From the NCBI GenBank assembly GCA_016271365.2, contig CM028132.1, positions 1,186,233,001 through 1,186,297,000 on the forward strand: a DNA stretch of 64,000 nucleotides, in the 5' to 3' direction. This stretch comes from Neoceratodus forsteri (taxonomy: Eukaryota; Chordata; Ceratodontiformes; Ceratodontidae). Below are positions 22,480 through 34,335 of the stretch, piece by piece (the first letter of the stretch is position 1; each line of letters begins with the position of its first letter). The notes beneath the pieces are model-generated. The model searched no databases. It was given only the letters and a program-made list of their open reading frames with translations, and had not been told where the DNA came from. The position numbers and the translations under genes were made by a program.

Positions 22480-23028
22480 GACAGAAGTCCATTAAGGATT
22501 GTCCTGCTGAAGGAAGTGTGCTGTCTGGCATGGACATCCAGAGCATAGTGCTTCACAAGGGTGTGCACTGAGCTCCAAATAGGCACTTCACAAATATCTG
22601 TAATGGGTCGTTATGAATTTCTGCCAGGGGTGCTGTAACCACTCTGGTAAAGTGGGCATAAGCCCGGCCTTCCAACTTGACCTGTGCCATTGAGTAGGAG
22701 TAACAAAGACATGCCACCAACTATGCAGAAATGCATCTAATGGCAACAGGCTGACCCAGCTGGGCCATGCTGAAAAATATGAAAGATGCTTGGATTTGTG
22801 AAACGCTTTAGTTATGTTGATGTAGAATCAATGAAACCTCCTGACATCCAAAGAGTGAAGGGTGCATTCCCCTTCATTCTGAAAGTTGGCAAAATATGTG
22901 GGAAGAACCAAGGGTTGGTTAAGGTGAAATTCCAAACTATCTTGGGCAGGAATTTAGGGTGAGTACGAAATACCACCTTGTCCTTGTGAAAGACAGTATA
23001 TGGTGGGTCTGTGAACAAGGCATGAATT
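22480..23028 (-). pseudogene. DIRS tyrosine recombinase, C-terminal half
   Basis: Minus-strand coding shows FTDPPYTVFHKDKVVFRTHPKFLPKIV (about 23018-22940), a DIRS recombinase core segment. A decayed middle part follows, then RPITDICEVPIWSSVHTLVKHYALDVHARQHTSF (about 22610-22510). The last string carries the I-C-x-x-x-W...F-x-KHY motif around the conserved Tyr. Several frameshifts and stops are present. It connects to the N-terminal half at 62643-63120: ...AITSICRVTEIH joins ALFTDPPYT. Family role: integration of circular DNA by tyrosine recombinase without target duplication. Confidence 0.8.
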
Positions 23029-23248
23029 GGGATTCTGGGAGAAGGTGCGTCCTACACGCTGCAGTGCTGAGGAGTAATGCTGAAAGCAGAACTGTGCAAG
23101 GCTTGCTTTGAGCAACAATAGGTATGCCACCATTGCTTTAAACATAGCATGCCCAGCTGGAACTTTTTGCATTATTTACCCACTAATTTGGTCGACTGTG
23201 TTTTGCTGTTCTGTGCACAGCCTTTCAAGACAGTCTTGTAGCACTTGT

Positions 23249-24376
23249 TTTTTTTTTTTTGCTCAATAAATCTTTTATTGAATTTAAACACACACAATAA
23301 GTGTACAAACAAAACACAAACCCGGACGTACCGGGAACACAACCCCAAACTGGTCGTGTGAACTATGTACAACCCCTATTTACAATCATACTGGAATGCC
23401 ACCCCCTTTTAAACTGCACCATAACAAGTAATTTTAACCTATCACCATTATATTAAGGTTTCTTTTAATCAACTCATCTAGTCCCCTAACATTCAGCCAA
23501 ACATTTCAGCTCCCAGAAATCCAATGTACCACAGTCCTTTCGGTGGCCGCCCAGCATGTCCCCTAAGGAAAGAGAGAGAGAGACCTTTAACTTAACCTCA
23601 ACTACCCAGGTGGCCATCATTATATAAAAATCATCCTAGACCTACCAAGCTTACGAACCTGAAAAGATATGAACTGAGATTACCTAAAACTCAAGAGGAA
23701 CATCAAAATTAAGGAAAAAGTTCGTCCCTACCTATAACGTCATTTAAATTCTAAACAATGTTTCTTTGCTAACTCAAACCAGACAGACAGATCCGTGTAG
23801 TAGGGCCTGAATTTTGCTGGGAGTATACTAACTCTAGTAATGCCCATCTTTTGTCATAAATCTCCTGTCTTCCCTCCGAGATTAAGTATTTTTTAATCAT
23901 AGCCAAGACCCCCAACAAGTCCTTCACCCATTGATTATAGGAATAAATCTGATCATCTTTCCAATGTTTGACTATATATGCCTTTACTACTGATCCCATT
24001 AAAGAAAGATGAAATTTCGGTATGATTCCGCTAACCTGCGAATAATCCCCTACCACACAAACATCTGGGGTCATATATCCTGAGTAGTCCAACATGGGGT
24101 CCATATTTTGTCTAATCTCACTCCACAGGGAAGAAATTTTACAACAGGTCCACATAATGTGCAACAAATCACCTACTTCTGTCTCACAGCGAAAACATAG
24201 ATCTGTCTACCTCAAACCCCTGGAACATAGCTTTGCAGGGGTATAGTAAATGTTTTGGACCAAAAAAAACTGCATATTCCTATATTTAGGAATCGCATTA
24301 TACCTGATGGCTTTCCAGATATACTCCCATTTTAAGTTGGAAGCCAGCACCTTGTCCCAATAAGGGACGGGGGTAT
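23249..24376 (-). mobile_element. 5'-truncated Tx1/L1-like LINE no. 2, reverse orientation
   Basis: The plus strand shows a T-run at 23248-23260, the poly(A) of a minus-strand copy, next to 'gctcaataaatcttttattg'. Minus-strand coding includes PYWDKVLASNLKWEYIWKAI (about 24360-24300) and the C-terminal zinc-knuckle-like CFRCETEVGDLLHIMWTCCKI...LWSEI (about 24195-24110), typical of L1/Tx1 ORF2. The direct repeat GCACTTGTTTT (23241-23251 and 24377-24387) is a likely target duplication. It is truncated at the 5' end within the RT thumb region. Confidence 0.75.
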
Positions 24377-26641
24377 GCACTTGTTTTATTCTTTTGGACT
24401 TTGAGTGCTCCACAATGCCATCCACAAGGAAAGGAGTCCATTGGTGGCAGGAGTCCCTTGTGGGTTTGCGGTCTGTGATAAGCCCTGTGGAGGGCTAATG
24501 CACCGCTGCCCCAAAAGATTAGCTAATGCACATTAAATATATTAAACTTTCCTCTCCCAGTATCTCCAAACATTTTGCACATTTGGTTATCTGAACTCTG
24601 TTTCCTGTGAAGCAAGTATGAATAAACGTGCCATCTGTGGAGCGAATATGAATAAAAGTACCGATTGTGACTTTGTCAATTTTTAGTGTATGGGCTCCCC
24701 TGGTTTTCTGTCTTAACTTTGCTCTATTAACCAGGATACTGCTGCTGAACTTGTGTGCGTGAGGGCAGAAACTTTGGCAGTCTCTTTATCCTTCTGTTCT
24801 GTTTTGTTTTAAGTCAGGTGCCTTCATAAAGTATACAAAGCTCCATGTACTGTTATTTTAGATCTATTCAGGTATATTGATGTATGAGTGTCCCCTTCTT
24901 TTATCTTTGGATTTTAAATGTATTATTTTAATTAGTATACTTTGTACAATTTAATATATACTAAGAAAACTTCTGGGTAATTTGTTTGAAATTGCCCAAG
25001 TCCTCTTTTTTTTGGTTTTGGTTTTATGCTTCTGTGGTTTGCTGACCTTTTGATCAGTCCATTTATAAGTATTTAATCATAGGAGAAACGCTAGACCTCT
25101 GATCTGCAGCAGTACAGCTTATTAGCTTTATTATTCAATTAAATATACAATTATTCTTTGTCTCACTCAGGCATATTACAATTAACAGTTACACACAGTC
25201 TTTCTATTACATCTGAGTATATCTGATTAAGCTAATATCTCTTAATCAGCGGGACACTGAATATACATCCAAGGGCTTTGAATCAATTATTGCCTCATTA
25301 GTTAAAGAGGAGTGTAATAATAACAGAATAACTCCATCTTTAATTATTCAATTAACCTTACTGATCCTTGTTTTTCTTTCTTATTCTGCACGTTTTTCAT
25401 CGATATAAGCCACAGACTCTCTAACTACTCACATATACTCAGTCACGCTCAACGCTGTCGGTGAATTTAGCTCAGAGATACGAGGAAAAGTTTTGGAAAT
25501 AAGAAACTAGATCTTTTCTTCCTTCAGTAGATACTACCATGGGAAAGATCCCTTTAAAAAAAAAACTTGCAGAAGACCTGTACATGTTATATTTCTGCAC
25601 CTCTGAGATCCCATGAGACATGTTTGCATTCATTGTTTTCTCTTCTCACCGGTAAGTTCTGAAACCAAACTGGACAGATTGACATAGGGCTAAGTTAAGA
25701 TTAAACAGTATAATCAGTCTTAACTAAATTAAATACTTAGCTACATTAATTTATTATACATTAACACAAAAAATCAAAAAATAAATATCAAATACATTTT
25801 TGAGTGACTGCAACCTCGATTCTTCCTGATTTACAGCGTATATGGGGACCTCTGGACTTCTTTCGAGATCTGGTTTTTGCCTTTAGCCAGACTGTCTATA
25901 GCACAGTTAAGTGTTGCTGCTGAATTAATCTTCTGATGCTACCGTTCAGAGTTCATTTCTCAACATGAGCAGGTAAACAAATATACTATATATCTGGGAG
26001 TGACAAACTGACCTATATAACTGTAGGACAATTTGTCCTATATAAGTGATACAACAGCATACTAGGCTATTAATTATTTACATTATTGTGGCTGAATACA
26101 TTAGTGCAGATTGCATGTTGTTTTAAGGATATTTTGGTACTCTCACTGATTGCCTTTCTGTTCAATATTATTTCCTATCTATTCTAGCAGATCTTATATT
26201 TTATATTATTACTTGATCAACTCTCTAAGTGGACATTTGCGATCTTACCAATTGTTAGAAAATCAAGTTAATTAGCTCTCCTAGGCACACGAGCTTTACT
26301 TATAAAGTTAGAAGTTAATACATTTAAGGCATCCAAATTATATATACATTATTTTCAATTTTAGTTTTTTCTCCTTACAGGTATTTGCCTATTTAAAATT
26401 TTGCTGCTTCAAGTTTTTTCATAATTTCGTATTTGGACTATTCATGGCTGGGCAATACTTTCAAAGAATATTACCTGGATATATCTGGATTCACCTTAAT
26501 AAAACTTTCAAGGAACTTTCCTGAAGACTACAATATACCAGTTATAAGAACTGCTTCATCAACCAGCTGTCTCAAGATTTTAATTTCTTAAGGGTAATTT
26601 GCAAGAAGGTCTTTCAAGATTTTTGGGACATTTTTCTCCTT

Positions 26642-26672
<31 letters not shown>

Positions 26673-27254
26673 TTGTGAACCATTACTGAATTATTATCAG
26701 AAATCATTGTAAACTGTAGTGTCATAATAGCTCTATCTGCTTGTTTTTAATAATTTCAATATAAAATGGTTAGCACATGTAGGAGTGTAGCCAGATATTT
26801 CTGTTTTGCACGCACACTCAGCAGCTGCTGCCCTCTATGAAAACAAATGTACACATCCTCTCAAACTGCTGTCCCCACACCCCACCCCATTTTAAAACAA
26901 ATTAGGTTATTAGATGACTCATCTAATCTCTAAACAGGTTGTGCACATATACTGTATATGCCCTAAACAATTGAAGTTTAAACAGATGCAGACACTAAGT
27001 GGTCTACACTAACTCAAATACATCAGTTTATACTGATAGTGGTAACAAAAGGCATTTAGTTTGGACAGGTACTCATAAAAACTGTACACAGATGTGTACA
27101 GTGAGTATGTCTGCCTACACCCCTGAGCACAAGTATTGGCCTAGTTTGTTCTCCCACTAAAAATGTAGAAGAATAACCCTTGCCTAAAAAGAGTAACATT
27201 TTAAGGAAAAATGATACAGAGAGGCAAACAAACGGCAAGGAGAAATAGGAAAAT
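24377..27254. other. AT-rich region without recognised gene
   Basis: About 2.9 kb of AT-rich DNA with no family motif in any frame. It contains a local direct repeat (around 24606-24662, 'tgaagcaagtatgaataaa' and 'tggagcgaatatgaataaa') and a (CT)n tract at 26642-26667. By position it belongs to the 5' region of the I-group LINE, but it is longer than such leaders usually are. An old unrecognised insertion is possible. Confidence 0.4.
26642..26667. repeat. (CT)n microsatellite
   Basis: Uninterrupted CT dinucleotide run of about 13 units. Confidence 0.95.
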
Positions 27255-28800
27255 TTGGAAAAATCTGATAAGAATCAAATTAAAATAACTACATTTTTTG
27301 AAAATAAAATCTATTTACGTTCCACTCCTCTAACAGAACATAATGGAGTCCATAAGACAGGAACAAAGAAATTATTAAGATCACCAAGATTGACAGATTC
27401 TTACTTGGAGGTCATTTCTTTTGCCTCACAGAATCAATATAATTCAATGGACAACGGTATGTTTTGAGACCCTTCTGAATGGAGTGATACCATAGAACGT
27501 ACACATGCAAAAACACATTTGAGAGAAGTTGGTACCAAACCAACTTTGTAACCTTTGGTATCCATTCTTTATCCCAAATTAGGCATGATAAAGAGAATCT
27601 AATTTCCATGATTCACAATTTAGATCAAATGACAGAAGATTTAAGGAAACTAGCTTCTAGTTACTCTTTATCAGACAGCAAACCTAGGACAGAAAACACA
27701 CAGGAATATAAACAGTCTAGCACTGTGGCTTTCTCACCCCAACTAGATAATACAGACACTAAAAGCACTACACATAAAGAGGGGACCCATTCATTATAAT
27801 TGAGATTACTTTACAAATGAGAGGAACTTTACTGTCTCCTCTTCACTATCTAAACAGATGTTAGAAATAATTAAGAACCCATATTATGCAAATGTAGTTA
27901 TATTAGAAAACCTATAGGTGATAAAGGAAGAAATAGCATCTCTCAGAGCTGATGTCTTATATAATAAAATTCTATTAAATAAATTAACAACACAGGACTT
28001 ATACTCAAAAGATCAGACACAAAATATAAATAATTCATTTAATGAACATTTGGCTAATAAAGCAACTCAAATTACCGCCCCCCCCCCGAGAGGCAAGGAT
28101 GATGTAACAGTATTTATTGATTTAACACAAATAAAAGAGTTAACACAAATCAAGGCAAGCAAATAAAGAATAAGAGAGGGGGGGAAAGAAAAAAGAACCA
28201 GGCCCATAAGAAGCAATTAGGACAAGAAATCAATCAACAAAATCTGGATACTCAAAACAAGGTATAGGTGTTGAGCCCTGTTATGGTTCTGTGATACAGG
28301 AGATGGAGCCGGTTGTTCAGAAACCAGTAGATGATGAGCCACTAATGAGGGATAATTCTATGAAAGAAAACTAGGGTAGCCAAACATTGTGGACCACTGT
28401 TGTAAAAGGGAAGCACAGAAATAAAAACAAGGTTTTGATGAACCCATTTAATAATAAAGATCAACAATCTCTATCTAACAGTGTTTTACAAGGAAAAATA
28501 TCTGAGATACAAGACGATTTGGCACAGTCTACTAACACTGAATTCCTTATAGAGATGTATGGAGTAAATAAACTTTACACGGAAACACAACCCAAGTTAT
28601 CAGTTTGGGTAGTTAAGTTATTGCATCTGGGAGAGATTATGGAAGAGATATATGTGCCTAGACCTCTGAACCCAGTCTTGAAAGACTGTGTTATGGTTTA
28701 CACAAAATCTCAACAGTTGGCAAATAAGATTTGGGAAATTGAGGGTGAGATGTTAAAAAAGGGCATAAATATTCTCCCTTCCCAGCTTACCTCACCAGAT
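27255..28800 (+). pseudogene. I-group LINE ORF1 (degenerate, first part)
   Basis: A series of short in-line frames looks like one decayed protein. They are MEKSDKNQIKITTFFENK (27255), IHNLDQMTEDLRKLASSY (27612), MIKEEIASLRADVLYNKILLNKL (27918, helical and possibly coiled coil), then TTVVKGKHRNKNK through IEMYGVNKLYTE and VYTKSQQLANKIWE (28387-28790). The last segment could be an RRM-like nucleic acid-binding part, but no diagnostic residue set is clear. It is cut near 28801 by CR1 no. 3 and continues at 30339-30435 and 30977-31250. Confidence 0.5.
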
Positions 28801-30338
28801 AGAAACATAGAAACATAGAAACATAGAATTTGACGGCAGATTAGGACCACTTGGCCCACCTAGTCTGCCCATTTCCCTACCTGATGGATAAGCTGCAGAT
28901 TCTAGTTAGTCAACAGCTTACTTCCTCCTCCCCCCACTAGAATTGCCTTATGCCTGTCCCATGCATTCTTGAATTCAACCACTGTTCCTGACTCCACAAC
29001 CTCTCAGGAAGGCTGTTCCATGCATTCACAACCCTCTCTGTGAAAAATTACTTTCTAACATTACCTCTGAGCCGTCCCCCCATCTTCAAATTGAGCCCCC
29101 TTGTTCTTGTACATCTCTTCTTCTGAAAGATACTACCCTCTTGTACTTTGTTAATTCCCTTGAAATACTTGAAAGTTTCTATCATGTCCCCCCCTCCCTC
29201 CTTTCCTCAAGGGTATACATATAAAGCTGCTTTAGTCTCTCCTCAAATATCTTCTGGTGCAGACCCTGCACTATTTTGGTTGCCCTCCTCTGAACAGCCT
29301 CCACTCTGTCTATATCTTTGCGGAGATGGGGTCTCCAGAATTTCATGCAGTATTCCAGATGGGGTCTCACCAACTGTCTGTACAGAGGGATAACAACTTC
29401 TTGTTTTCTACTACTGATGCCTCTCCCTATGCATCCCGGTATCCCCCCAGCCCTCCTTACTGCCTTCTCATATTGCTTGCCCACCTTTAGGTCATCTGAT
29501 ATAATTACTCATAGGTCTCTTATGATTTTTGTTGTTATTAACTCACCCCCCATTGTGTACTCTTCCCCTGGGTTTTTGTTTCCCAGATGCATTATCTTGC
29601 ACTTCTTTGCACTGAGTCTGAACTGCCACATATTTGACCATTATACTAACCTTGCCAAGTCCCTTTTCATTCTTTCTACTCCACCTAGTGTACCAACCCT
29701 GTTGCAGATCTTTGTGTCATCTGCAAAGAGACATACCTTTCCTTCCTGGTGCTTTCCAATGTCACTTATAAAGACATTAAAGAGGACCGGTCCCAGTACC
29801 GAACCCTGTGGTACCCCACTAGTTACCTTCCTTTCTTCACTATGGACTCTGTTTACTATTACCCTTTGCGTCCTGTTGTCCAGCCAGTTTTTTATCCAGG
29901 CTACCACCTTGGGACCCACTCCAAGGCTGGCTAACTTGTATATTAATCTTTTGTGTGAGACTGTGTCAAATGCCTTGCTAAAATCTAGGTAGGCCATATC
30001 CACAGCCCCTCCCTGGTCTACTACTTTGGTCACCCAGTCAAAGAAATCTAGTAGGTTCATCTGACATGACCTTCCTGCTGTGAAACCATGCTACATTGGG
30101 TCCTGTGCCCCATTGGCCTCTAGGTACTCAACAATTCTTTCCTTCAGAAGTGATTCCATCATTTTCCTTACCACTGAAGTCAAACTAACTGGTCTGTAGT
30201 TTCCTGCCTCTTCCCTGCTCCCACTTTTGTGAAGTGTAATCACATTTGCCCTCCTCCAGTCCTCAGGTACCACCCCACCCTCCCATGATTTGTTAAAGAG
30301 AGTAGTTAGTGGTGTTACTAGTTCTAGCCTTAGTTCTT
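28801..30338 (-). mobile_element. CR1 LINE no. 3, 5'-truncated, reverse orientation
   Basis: The plus strand begins 'gaaacatagaaacatagaa', the complement of the TTCTATGTTTC tail, so this is the 3' end with a short tandem tail. Minus-strand coding gives WRRANVITLHKSGS (about 30255), AVDMAYLDFSKAFDTVSHK (about 30000-29945), SGVPQGSVLGPVLFNVFI, LFADDTKICNRV (about 29740-29700) and the C-terminal EERLKQLYMY block. It lacks the endonuclease. Its flanks AGATAGAAAC (28798-28807) and AGATAAAAC (30339-30347) look like a target duplication, and the host ORF1 frame rejoins across it. Confidence 0.85.
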
Positions 30339-30435
30339 AGATAAAACTATTAGAGTACATATAGACTACTCAATGCACTCTAATGAATGGCATACTAGAG
30401 TATTAGAAACTATAGAAAAATACAATACAATTGAG
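30339..30435 (+). pseudogene. I-group LINE ORF1, middle fragment
   Basis: A short host remnant between CR1 no. 3 and an L2-like fragment. It encodes TIRVHIDYSMHSNEWHT, continuing the frame that ended with LTSPD at 28800. Confidence 0.5.
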
Positions 30436-30976
30436 GTTCAGTCATGTGACACTGGTCCTGCATGCTCTGCACTGGCTGCCAGTCAGGTGGAGGGTCCTTT
30501 TCAAGGTGGGTCTTCTCACCTTTAAGGCCCTATACAGGCTGGGTCCTGGTTACCTGTCTGAGCTCTTGGCATCGGTGTTCTCTGCTTGCTCCTTCTGCTC
30601 CTCCTCAACAGGCCTCCTGGACATTCCCAGGGTTCGACTCAAGAACTCAGGAGACTGAGCTTTTAGTGTCTCTGGGCCGACCCTGTGGAACTCACTTCCA
30701 TCTGCAGTCTGGGAGGCTCCCTTGATTGAGGTATTTAAGGGGAGGCTAAAGACCCACTTCTTCAGCCTGGCTTTTTAATTGTTGACACCTTTTTTAGTTT
30801 TGGCCAGTCCCCTAAAGATTGACCTCTGGAAACCTCTATTTTATTGAATTGTAATTTTGTTGTGGTTTTAAATGAAGTTTTACTATGTTTTAATTTACCG
30901 CTGTATGTCCTTATTTATGTTCGGCGCCCAGAGCCTCTGGGATTGGGCACCTTATAAATAAACTTGCCTTGCCTTG
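30436..30976 (+). mobile_element. 5'-truncated L2/Rex1-like LINE 3' end
   Basis: Encodes LHWLPVRWRVLFKVGLLTFKALY..GPGYLSELL, then LDIPRVRLKNSG, LWNSLPSAV and FKGRLKTHFF. This is the standard C-terminal signature of L2/Rex1 ORF2. The 3' UTR has 'cggcgcccagagcctctgggattgggcacctta' and a (CTTGC)n tail (30964-30976). It is related to, but distinct from, L2-like nos. 1 and 2. Confidence 0.85.
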
Positions 30977-31250
30977 AACAACAAGAAATATGGGGAAAGA
31001 GGACTTTATCATTATTTGGATGGGAGTTAGACAGAAAACAACACTGGAGGCACACTAAAAATGAGATTGACTAATTTTTTTCCTGTGCCTTGACCTTGAA
31101 TATTCTAGGCAAACAAATTGATTACATTAAAATCCATAAAGGGGAATCTAATACCCATCAGATCAATTTAACATTGGATCTTCTAAACTGGCAACAATAA
31201 TATTGGATGTCACTAGGAGACTAGATTCACTGGGGACTTATTTGTATGGG
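30977..31250 (+). pseudogene. I-group LINE ORF1, end fragment
   Basis: Host remnant between two L2-like insertions. It encodes a charged segment (EIWGKRTLSLF..ELDRKQHWRHTKNEID). A stop near 31072 may be the natural ORF1 end, with ORF2 following at about 34439 after the next insertion. Confidence 0.45.
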
Positions 31251-34200
31251 AGCGTACTGGGAAGAGGTAACATGCCCAAACAAAAAGAATTACAAGAACA
31301 GCACACTGCTTGACATAATTCTAGTAAATAAGCCACACTTGTTCTCCCATGCTGGGGTACTTTTCTCAGATATTAGCGACCACTACTTCATCACCTGCAT
31401 GTGATCCACCTCAAAAATATCCTCGACTTCTAAATATACTGTCAAAAGGAATCATCAGAACTTTGACCCTCATGTATTTATATATGACCTACGGGAGTCC
31501 CTGAAATGGCAGGAATTTTATCTACCAAAAACGGTAAACATGGCATATGGAATCTTCCAGGAAATTGTGCTTGGGGCAATAGACAAGCATGCTCCGCTTG
31601 TTAAAAACCTCACTAGGAAAAGATCATGTCCATGGTTTACAGCAGGACTGGAAGCTGCCCTACTTAATAGAGACCTTCTATGGAAAAAAGCTTGTAAATC
31701 CAAGTCTTTGACAGACTGGTCAGTGTTAAAGCAAGGAACTCCTGCACCAGGATGGTCCGGGAGGCCAAGTCTAATTATTTCCAGACTAAATCTGATTCTT
31801 CATCAAGGTGCTCTGCAAAATTCTGGAAGACCCTAAAAGAAATCGAAGGTAATGTGTCCTCCAATTCCCTACCTGCAAAAATATCTAAGGGTGACATTAT
31901 GGTGACAGATAAACAATTAATCCTTGATCAACTTAATGATTATTTTGCCACCACAGGGCTAGCATTTGACACCTCCACTGCCAGCACCCTCCGTTCTCAA
32001 CTCGGAATGCAGGACTGTGTAACTCCGGGTGTGGATACAGTGTTCTCCTTACAACCAGCAATGCTGAAGGAGGTTGAAGACCTACTCCTTCACTTAGGTA
32101 TAAGGAAGAGTGTTGGTGCCGACCGCAGAGACTTGTACTTCCTAAAAATGAGTTTACAAGCCTTGGCCATGCCCATCATGCATCTCTTCAATCTGTCTCT
32201 ACTGCATGGTGATATTCCCCCCAATATGGAAAACCACCCATGTGATTCCCCTACACAAGTCTGGTGACCCAGGTAACCTAAACAACTACAGGCTTATCTC
32301 TTTACTCTCCATCCTATCCAAAATGCTAGAAAAAATAGTAAATACTCAGCTTAGGAACTACTTGGAATCCGCTAACCTGCTAAACCCCCTACAGTCAGGA
32401 TTCCAGCCACGCCATAGCACAACGGCCCTGGCAAAGGTTATCAATGACTGGCAGGAGGCCTTGGATGCCAAGAACTTTGTGTGTGCAGTATTCTTGGACC
32501 TATGTAAGGCATTTGATACTGTTGACCACTAATTGCTATTGGAATCCCTCCATAACATTGGCATGGACTCCCCCGCACTGAAATGGTTCTCAAGCTACCT
32601 TATAGGTTGCCAGCAGCAGGTTAAGGCAGATGGAGAAGTCTCACCACTCAAACCTCTGCTATGGGGTGTACCGCAAGGCTCAATACTGGGTCCACTGCTA
32701 TTTGCAATCTATATTAATAGAATCAATGTAGGAATCAAAAAGGCCAATATCCATCTATTTGCAGATGATACGGTACTCTATATTGGCAGACCTTCCCCTG
32801 AAGCAGCCTGCATGGAGTTACAGCAGGAGTTTAATCAATTGCAACTACAGCTTCTTGACCAAAAATTACTATTGAATGCAAAAAAAACATAGGCTATGCT
32901 CTTCTCACCAAGTTTAAATGCAAGCTACCCTGCAACGCAGGGATTCACCCCCCAGATTACCACACTTCTAGATGAGCCATTAGAGTTTGTAATGAAATTC
33001 AAATACCTGGGAGTCTTGCTCGATCTCAAGCTCTCCTTCATTGAGCATATTGAGGAACTTATTAAAAAGCTCAAGCAGCGGCTTGCTCTCTTTTATAGAA
33101 TCAAGAAGCTGCTCACCCAGGATGCCAAGAAGAGACCAGTACTCACCACATTCCTGCCACTGTGGACTACGCTGACCTTTTATATGGCCAAGGCCCTGTT
33201 CTTGCACTCCATAAACTAGATGTACTGTACCACAGAGCCTTAAGATTCGCCACTGGTGCCCTGTATTCCACACACCACTGCACTTTGTACACCATGATGG
33301 GTTAGACTTCCCTTGCCTACAGAAGGCAGAAAAGAGCCATTTCTGGGCATTTAGAGCAATCACCCAAAAACTATCGCAATTTATATTGGATTGCCTTCCA
33401 CTATACACAGTGTGTAAGTATGCCTTGAGAATTGCTTCCTGTATCTTACTTGCCATGCCAAAATTCAACTTGTGGTTTGGTAGGGCATCCATAAGTTACA
33501 CATTACCTGTACTATGGAATAACCTACAGAAATCCTTAAAACTGAGCCACCCCATCAGTCTCCCAGCATTCAAAATGTTTCATACATGGTACTATACTGA
33601 GCCCTGTAAATGCTTCCACTGATCAGCTATATTACAATAGGTACCAGCTTTACTGTATATACCCTACACCTACTATATTATAGTCTCGGAATGAATGTAT
33701 ATTACTCTGAGGTTCAAATACCAGTAGAGGCTCACCAATTGGACCATTCTCAAACCTCCTGGTGCTTCTTCCCATCCACTGCCTGTAGACTATTTTGCTT
33801 ATTAATTTCTCCCACCAGTCCCTTATGTTCCCTGCTCATAAGGTAGTATCAAATTCATTATAAATTTACTCACTCTAGGTTCCAGCTGAACTATCTCATA
33901 GTGCATAGACTATCTGAGAAAGTTTAGAATCATGCTAGCCCTGCCTATTACCCATACAGGACACTATCCCTCTGTAACCTGTAGTGCGCATTATCTTATT
34001 CTGAACACTGTAGTGGTGAGCTCATATTATGTACACTGCAGAGAACAATTTTTACTCTGCAAGACCATGATCTTGTAACCATTTGATCATTATATGCATA
34101 TCTATGCTTGATCTGTACTTGTTTTTTTTTATATCCTGTTATGTACGTGTTATGTATATATTGTTCTTCATCCTATATAAATTCTAATTTATGTATGATT

Positions 34201-34335
34201 ATGTATAGAAATGTAAGTATTATGTGGTTATATACTGCTATTGTGTGTACTTTGCTGCCCAGGTCCACCTCAAAAATGAGTTTCCTCAACGGTATTTTTG
34301 CCTGGTTAAATAAAGATTTGATTGATTGATTGATT
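31251..34335 (+). mobile_element. L2/Rex1-like LINE no. 2 (endonuclease end, RT, 3' tail)
   Basis: About 3.1 kb. The endonuclease C-terminus has LLDIILVNKPHLF and SDHYFITC (31375-31398). The linker includes CPWFTAGLEAALLNRDLLWKKA. The RT has TTHVIPLHKSGDPGNLNNYR (about 32225-32290), QSGFQPRHST, AVFLDLCKAFDTVDH (about 32485-32530), WGVPQGSILGPLLF and IHLFADDTVLY (about 32751-32783, both Asp kept). FKYLGVLLDLKLSF and a C-terminal SISYTLPVLWNNLQKSL follow. The 3' UTR ends in 'aaagatttg' plus (ATTG)n at 34318-34335. Only a few stops (32530, 32890), so it is among the better kept LINEs here. Confidence 0.85.

Larger units (their letters stand above)
21905..23028 (-). mobile_element. DIRS element no. 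2, 3' portion (recombinase C-terminus, internal complementary region, right repeat)
   Basis: On the minus strand the order is recombinase C-terminal coding (23028 to about 22480), internal complementary region (22420-22320), then right inverted repeat with the outer end at 21905. The rest of the element lies at 62638-64000, separated by a 39.6-kb insertion. The split is shown by matching 12-base flanks AAGG[C/T]ATGAATT at 23017-23028 and 62638-62649, and by restored coding continuity across the join. Confidence 0.85.
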
